A stretch of DNA of 5,648 bases from Holophagales bacterium (GTDB lineage Bacteria > Acidobacteriota > Holophagae > Holophagales > Holophagaceae), in contig JAIRRD010000130.1 of the NCBI GenBank assembly GCA_031256155.1, positions 1 to 5,648 of the forward strand, in the 5' to 3' direction. The stretch's first letter is position 1. Every line of letters starts with the position of its first letter. This document shows positions 5,139-5,648 of the stretch, piece by piece. Below the pieces are notes generated by a model. The model was not told the origin of the DNA, ran no database searches, and saw nothing but the letters and a program-made list of their open reading frames with translations. A program made the translations under genes and the position numbers.

Positions 5139-5471
5139 ATGCGTACGATTCACCTTTTCAACACTCTGACCCGCTGCGTTGAGCCTGTCACGCCTGTGGA
5201 ACCGGGTGTTGTCAAGATATATAACTGTGGACCTACGATCTATAGCTTTGCCCATATTGGGAACCTGCGGACTTTTCTCTTTCAGGATATTCTGCGGCGC
5301 ACTTTTGCCCAAAGCGGTTTTGAGGTTCGTTTCTGTATGAACCTGACCGATGTCGAGGACAAGATAATCAGAGACTCTCAAAAGGATTTGCCCAAAGATG
5401 CCGACAATGAATCACGCATGAAGGCCATGCGCGATTTTACGGATCGCTATGAAAAGCTGTTTCTGGAAGAC
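5139..5471 (+). pseudogene. cysS: Cysteinyl-tRNA synthetase, N-terminal 111 codons only (chimeric or truncated)
   Basis: The product would charge tRNA-Cys with cysteine in the cytoplasm. The ATG at 5139 is supported by the typical beginning MRTIHLFNTLTR. CGPT at 30-33 supplies the zinc-ligand cysteine, HIGN at 39-42 is the class I HIGH signature, and MNLTDVEDKII at 67-77 is the conserved Rossmann-fold segment. MRDFTDRYEKLFLED (97-111) is the usual helix that follows. After Asp111 the frame stays open to the window end, but the residues (PLRFPPGVRAVSENH and onward) no longer resemble CysRS, which should run to about 450-500 residues. From there the minus strand looks coding instead. The gene is therefore broken at about 5450-5471, by a rearrangement or by a sequence-assembly join. 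There is no Shine-Dalgarno. The right inverted repeat of the island ends 8 bases before the ATG, so any leader or promoter must lie inside that repeat. Confidence 0.8.
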
Positions 5472-5648
5472 CCGTTGCGCTTCCCGCCGGGTGTTCGTGC
5501 CGTGAGTGAAAATCACCTCCTCTTCACAGACGAGCATCACGTTCAGCCAGTGCATCCGCAGCCGACCGCCCTGAGAAACGAAAATCCCACAGGAGTCTCC
5601 CGGGCGGATGGGGAAACGATCGATTTCCACGAACGTCAGTCCGATTTT
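5412..5648 (-). CDS. Fragment of an unrecognised, possibly arrestin-like protein, partial at both ends
   Basis: The minus-strand frame is open from the window edge to a stop at 5412-5414. From 5648 to about 5450 it reads like genuine protein: IDRFPIRPGDSCGIFVSQGG, then RLRMHWLNVMLVCEEEVIFT and HGTNTRREAQRVFQKQLF. From memory this resembles a beta-sandwich segment with a LVCEEEA-TYRQGTDTRTE-like motif seen in large proteins of planctomycetes and verrucomicrobia, sometimes annotated near DUF3592. That resemblance is not verified. Its last dozen residues (IAIRKIAHGLHA) are antisense to cysS and look like run-on after a break, so the true C-terminus is missing. The opposite strand in the same triplet register is not CysRS-like here, which supports the minus strand as the coding one. 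The start lies outside the window; GTG at 5628-5630 is internal. Confidence 0.45.
   Translation of the reverse strand, partial: KIGLTFVEIDRFPIRPGDSCGIFVSQGGRLRMHWLNVMLVCEEEVIFTHGTNTRREAQRVFQKQLFIAIRKIAHGLHA

Overview
The window looks bacterial. It holds an ordinary, moderately GC-rich chromosomal backbone interrupted by an AT-rich island. The start of a class I cysteinyl-tRNA synthetase, an SprA-type HExxH protein and a bacterial type II P-type ATPase are all present. The P-type ATPase and cysS starts lack a Shine-Dalgarno sequence. These points, with a minus-strand fragment of a planctomycete/verrucomicrobial flavour, suggest a member of the PVC group (Verrucomicrobiota/Lentisphaerota/Planctomycetota). 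That assignment is a guess from remembered family resemblance, not a search result.

Layout: 1-608 is the 3' part of an SprA-related putative metalloprotease gene whose start lies outside the window. 666-3209 is a complete P-type cation ATPase. 3240-5130 is a region of about 1.9 kb bounded by long imperfect inverted repeats. It holds a decayed small membrane-protein ORF (3302-3550), a small secreted-protein gene whose signal peptide is out of frame with its apparent ATG (3525-3933), and an intact DUF4412-like envelope protein (3966-4733). It ends in a geneless stretch of about 400 bp. 5139 onward is cysS, which matches the family for only about 111 codons. From about 5450 to the window end the minus strand instead reads like the interior of an unrelated protein.

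The most interesting structure is the inverted-repeat pair: 3240-3280 against 5092-5130 (35 of 39 aligned bases plus a 2-base gap), continued by a perfect 15-base match 3281-3295 against 4969-4983. The right copy is split by a 108-bp GC-rich insert (4984-5091). Just inside it lies a 168-bp MITE-like element (4785-4952) with its own terminal inverted repeats, abutted on both sides by the same 13-base direct repeat. The island therefore looks like a non-autonomous, cargo-carrying element with nested smaller insertions. No transposase or recombinase gene is present.

The genes do not form an obvious pathway. The backbone genes (SprA-like, ATPase, cysS) look like independent housekeeping or transport genes. 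The island carries small membrane or exported proteins of unknown role. No defence system, CRISPR array, tRNA or rRNA was recognised.
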